From Casuarius casuarius (Eukaryota > Chordata > Aves > Casuariiformes > Casuariidae): 64,000 bases of DNA. The notes under the pieces were generated by a model, which was given only the letters and a program-made list of their open reading frames with translations, was not told the origin of the DNA and made no database searches. The stretch covers positions 2,655,234-2,719,233 of the forward strand of contig PTFA01000028.1 in assembly GCA_003342895.1 (NCBI GenBank), read 5' to 3'. Below are positions 63,655 to 64,000 of this stretch, piece by piece. The stretch's first letter is position 1, and every line of letters starts with the position of its first letter. A program made the translations under genes and the position numbers.

Positions 63655-63712
63655 CATAATTATATATAAAATAGCTATATACTTAAATATATACGGCTAT
63701 ATATAGAGAGAG
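63655..63712. repeat. AT-rich imperfect (TA)n tract
   Basis: Alternating TATA stretches interrupted by GC pairs, followed by GAGAGAG. Low complexity. Confidence 0.8.
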
Positions 63713-63924
63713 CTATTTTTGACCTGAGATCTCCTCAGATATATTTTTGATACTGAGTATATGTAACAGGTATTCAAAGTAGGTTTTTTGAGCTTTCTCC
63801 TCCCTTTCTTGTGTAGCTGGTACTATTCCTGCATTTTATGTGAAACTGGGAGATTCTGAACTCCCCGCAGCATTAAGGCAGCTGACGTACAAGTGAGGCA
63901 GCTGGCAGCGGTACCACGTTCCTA

Positions 63925-64000
63925 GCTCCTGGGCCTGCTTCTCCCGCGGCGGCCGCCCCCGGCCCGCTGCCGCCAGGCTCGGGGCGCGGAGGCGTAGCCG
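63925..64000. promoter_or_regulatory. Left edge of a CpG island, cut by the window end
   Basis: The last 75 bases switch to very dense GC and CpG, with a NotI-type GCGGCCGC at 63949-63956 and further CCGCC/GGCGC motifs. This is characteristic of the shore-to-island border at vertebrate promoters. The gene, if any, lies beyond position 64000. Confidence 0.55.

Noticed and set aside
1..64000. Bacterial-type systems (operons, CRISPR arrays, insertion sequences, riboswitches)
   Set aside because: Nothing in the window looks prokaryotic: no dense coding, no regularly spaced repeats and no ribosome-binding-site pattern. CR1 tails and CpG islands point to a vertebrate nuclear genome.
1..64000. Endogenous retrovirus or solo LTR
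   Set aside because: No pair of long direct repeats, primer-binding site or retroviral protein wording was seen by eye.

Overview
The window looks like nuclear DNA of a sauropsid, most probably a bird. The clearest evidence is two 5'-truncated CR1 LINE tails (15561-15735 on the minus strand, 60871-61057 on the plus strand). Each carries the conserved CR1 3' block, and one ends in degenerate ATTCTGTG-like 8-mers. CR1 is the dominant avian retroposon but also occurs in crocodilians and turtles, so the species and even the class are inference. Low repeat density, very decayed MIR-like SINEs, AT-rich background and sharp CpG-rich islands all fit an avian intergenic or long-intron region.

No protein-coding gene could be supported anywhere in the 64 kb. 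Every open frame is short, and the longer ones lie in GC-rich patches where several frames stay open on both strands, or are created artificially by the run of N. None matches a protein family I recognise and none sits in a convincing series of splice sites. The window is best read as a gene desert, or as one or more very long introns or lncRNA loci, with promoter-like CpG islands as the main landmarks.

Layout: 1-7060 is AT-rich noncoding DNA with a small palindromic element at the left edge, an A22 run, a purine-rich tract and an MIR-like SINE. 7064-7500 is a GC-rich block with one consensus splice donor. 8041-8485 holds an AT-rich, homeodomain-motif-rich stretch followed by one copy of an unnamed old repeat whose second copy is at 21912-22020. 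9762-9847 folds like a decayed class II tRNA. 10090-10460 is a strong CpG island. 10461-17916 is mostly featureless apart from a CR1 fragment. 17917-17969 is a 53-bp perfect alternating purine-pyrimidine tract that abuts a GC-rich block. 19842-24385 contains two MIR-like SINEs and the second unnamed repeat copy. 24386-39960 is AT-rich and largely featureless. 39961-40295 is a candidate hAT-type MITE. 42161-42259 is an uninterrupted 99-nt pyrimidine tract. 45890-47110 is a CpG island whose centre is an 805-bp assembly gap. 48461-49090 carries a second diverged repeat pair. The right end (63925-64000) enters a third CpG island that is cut by the window edge.

Because no genes are supported, nothing can be said about genes working together. 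The most plausible functional content is regulatory: three CpG islands, several candidate conserved noncoding elements, and structure-forming simple sequence. All of this needs genome alignment or expression data, which I could not consult.
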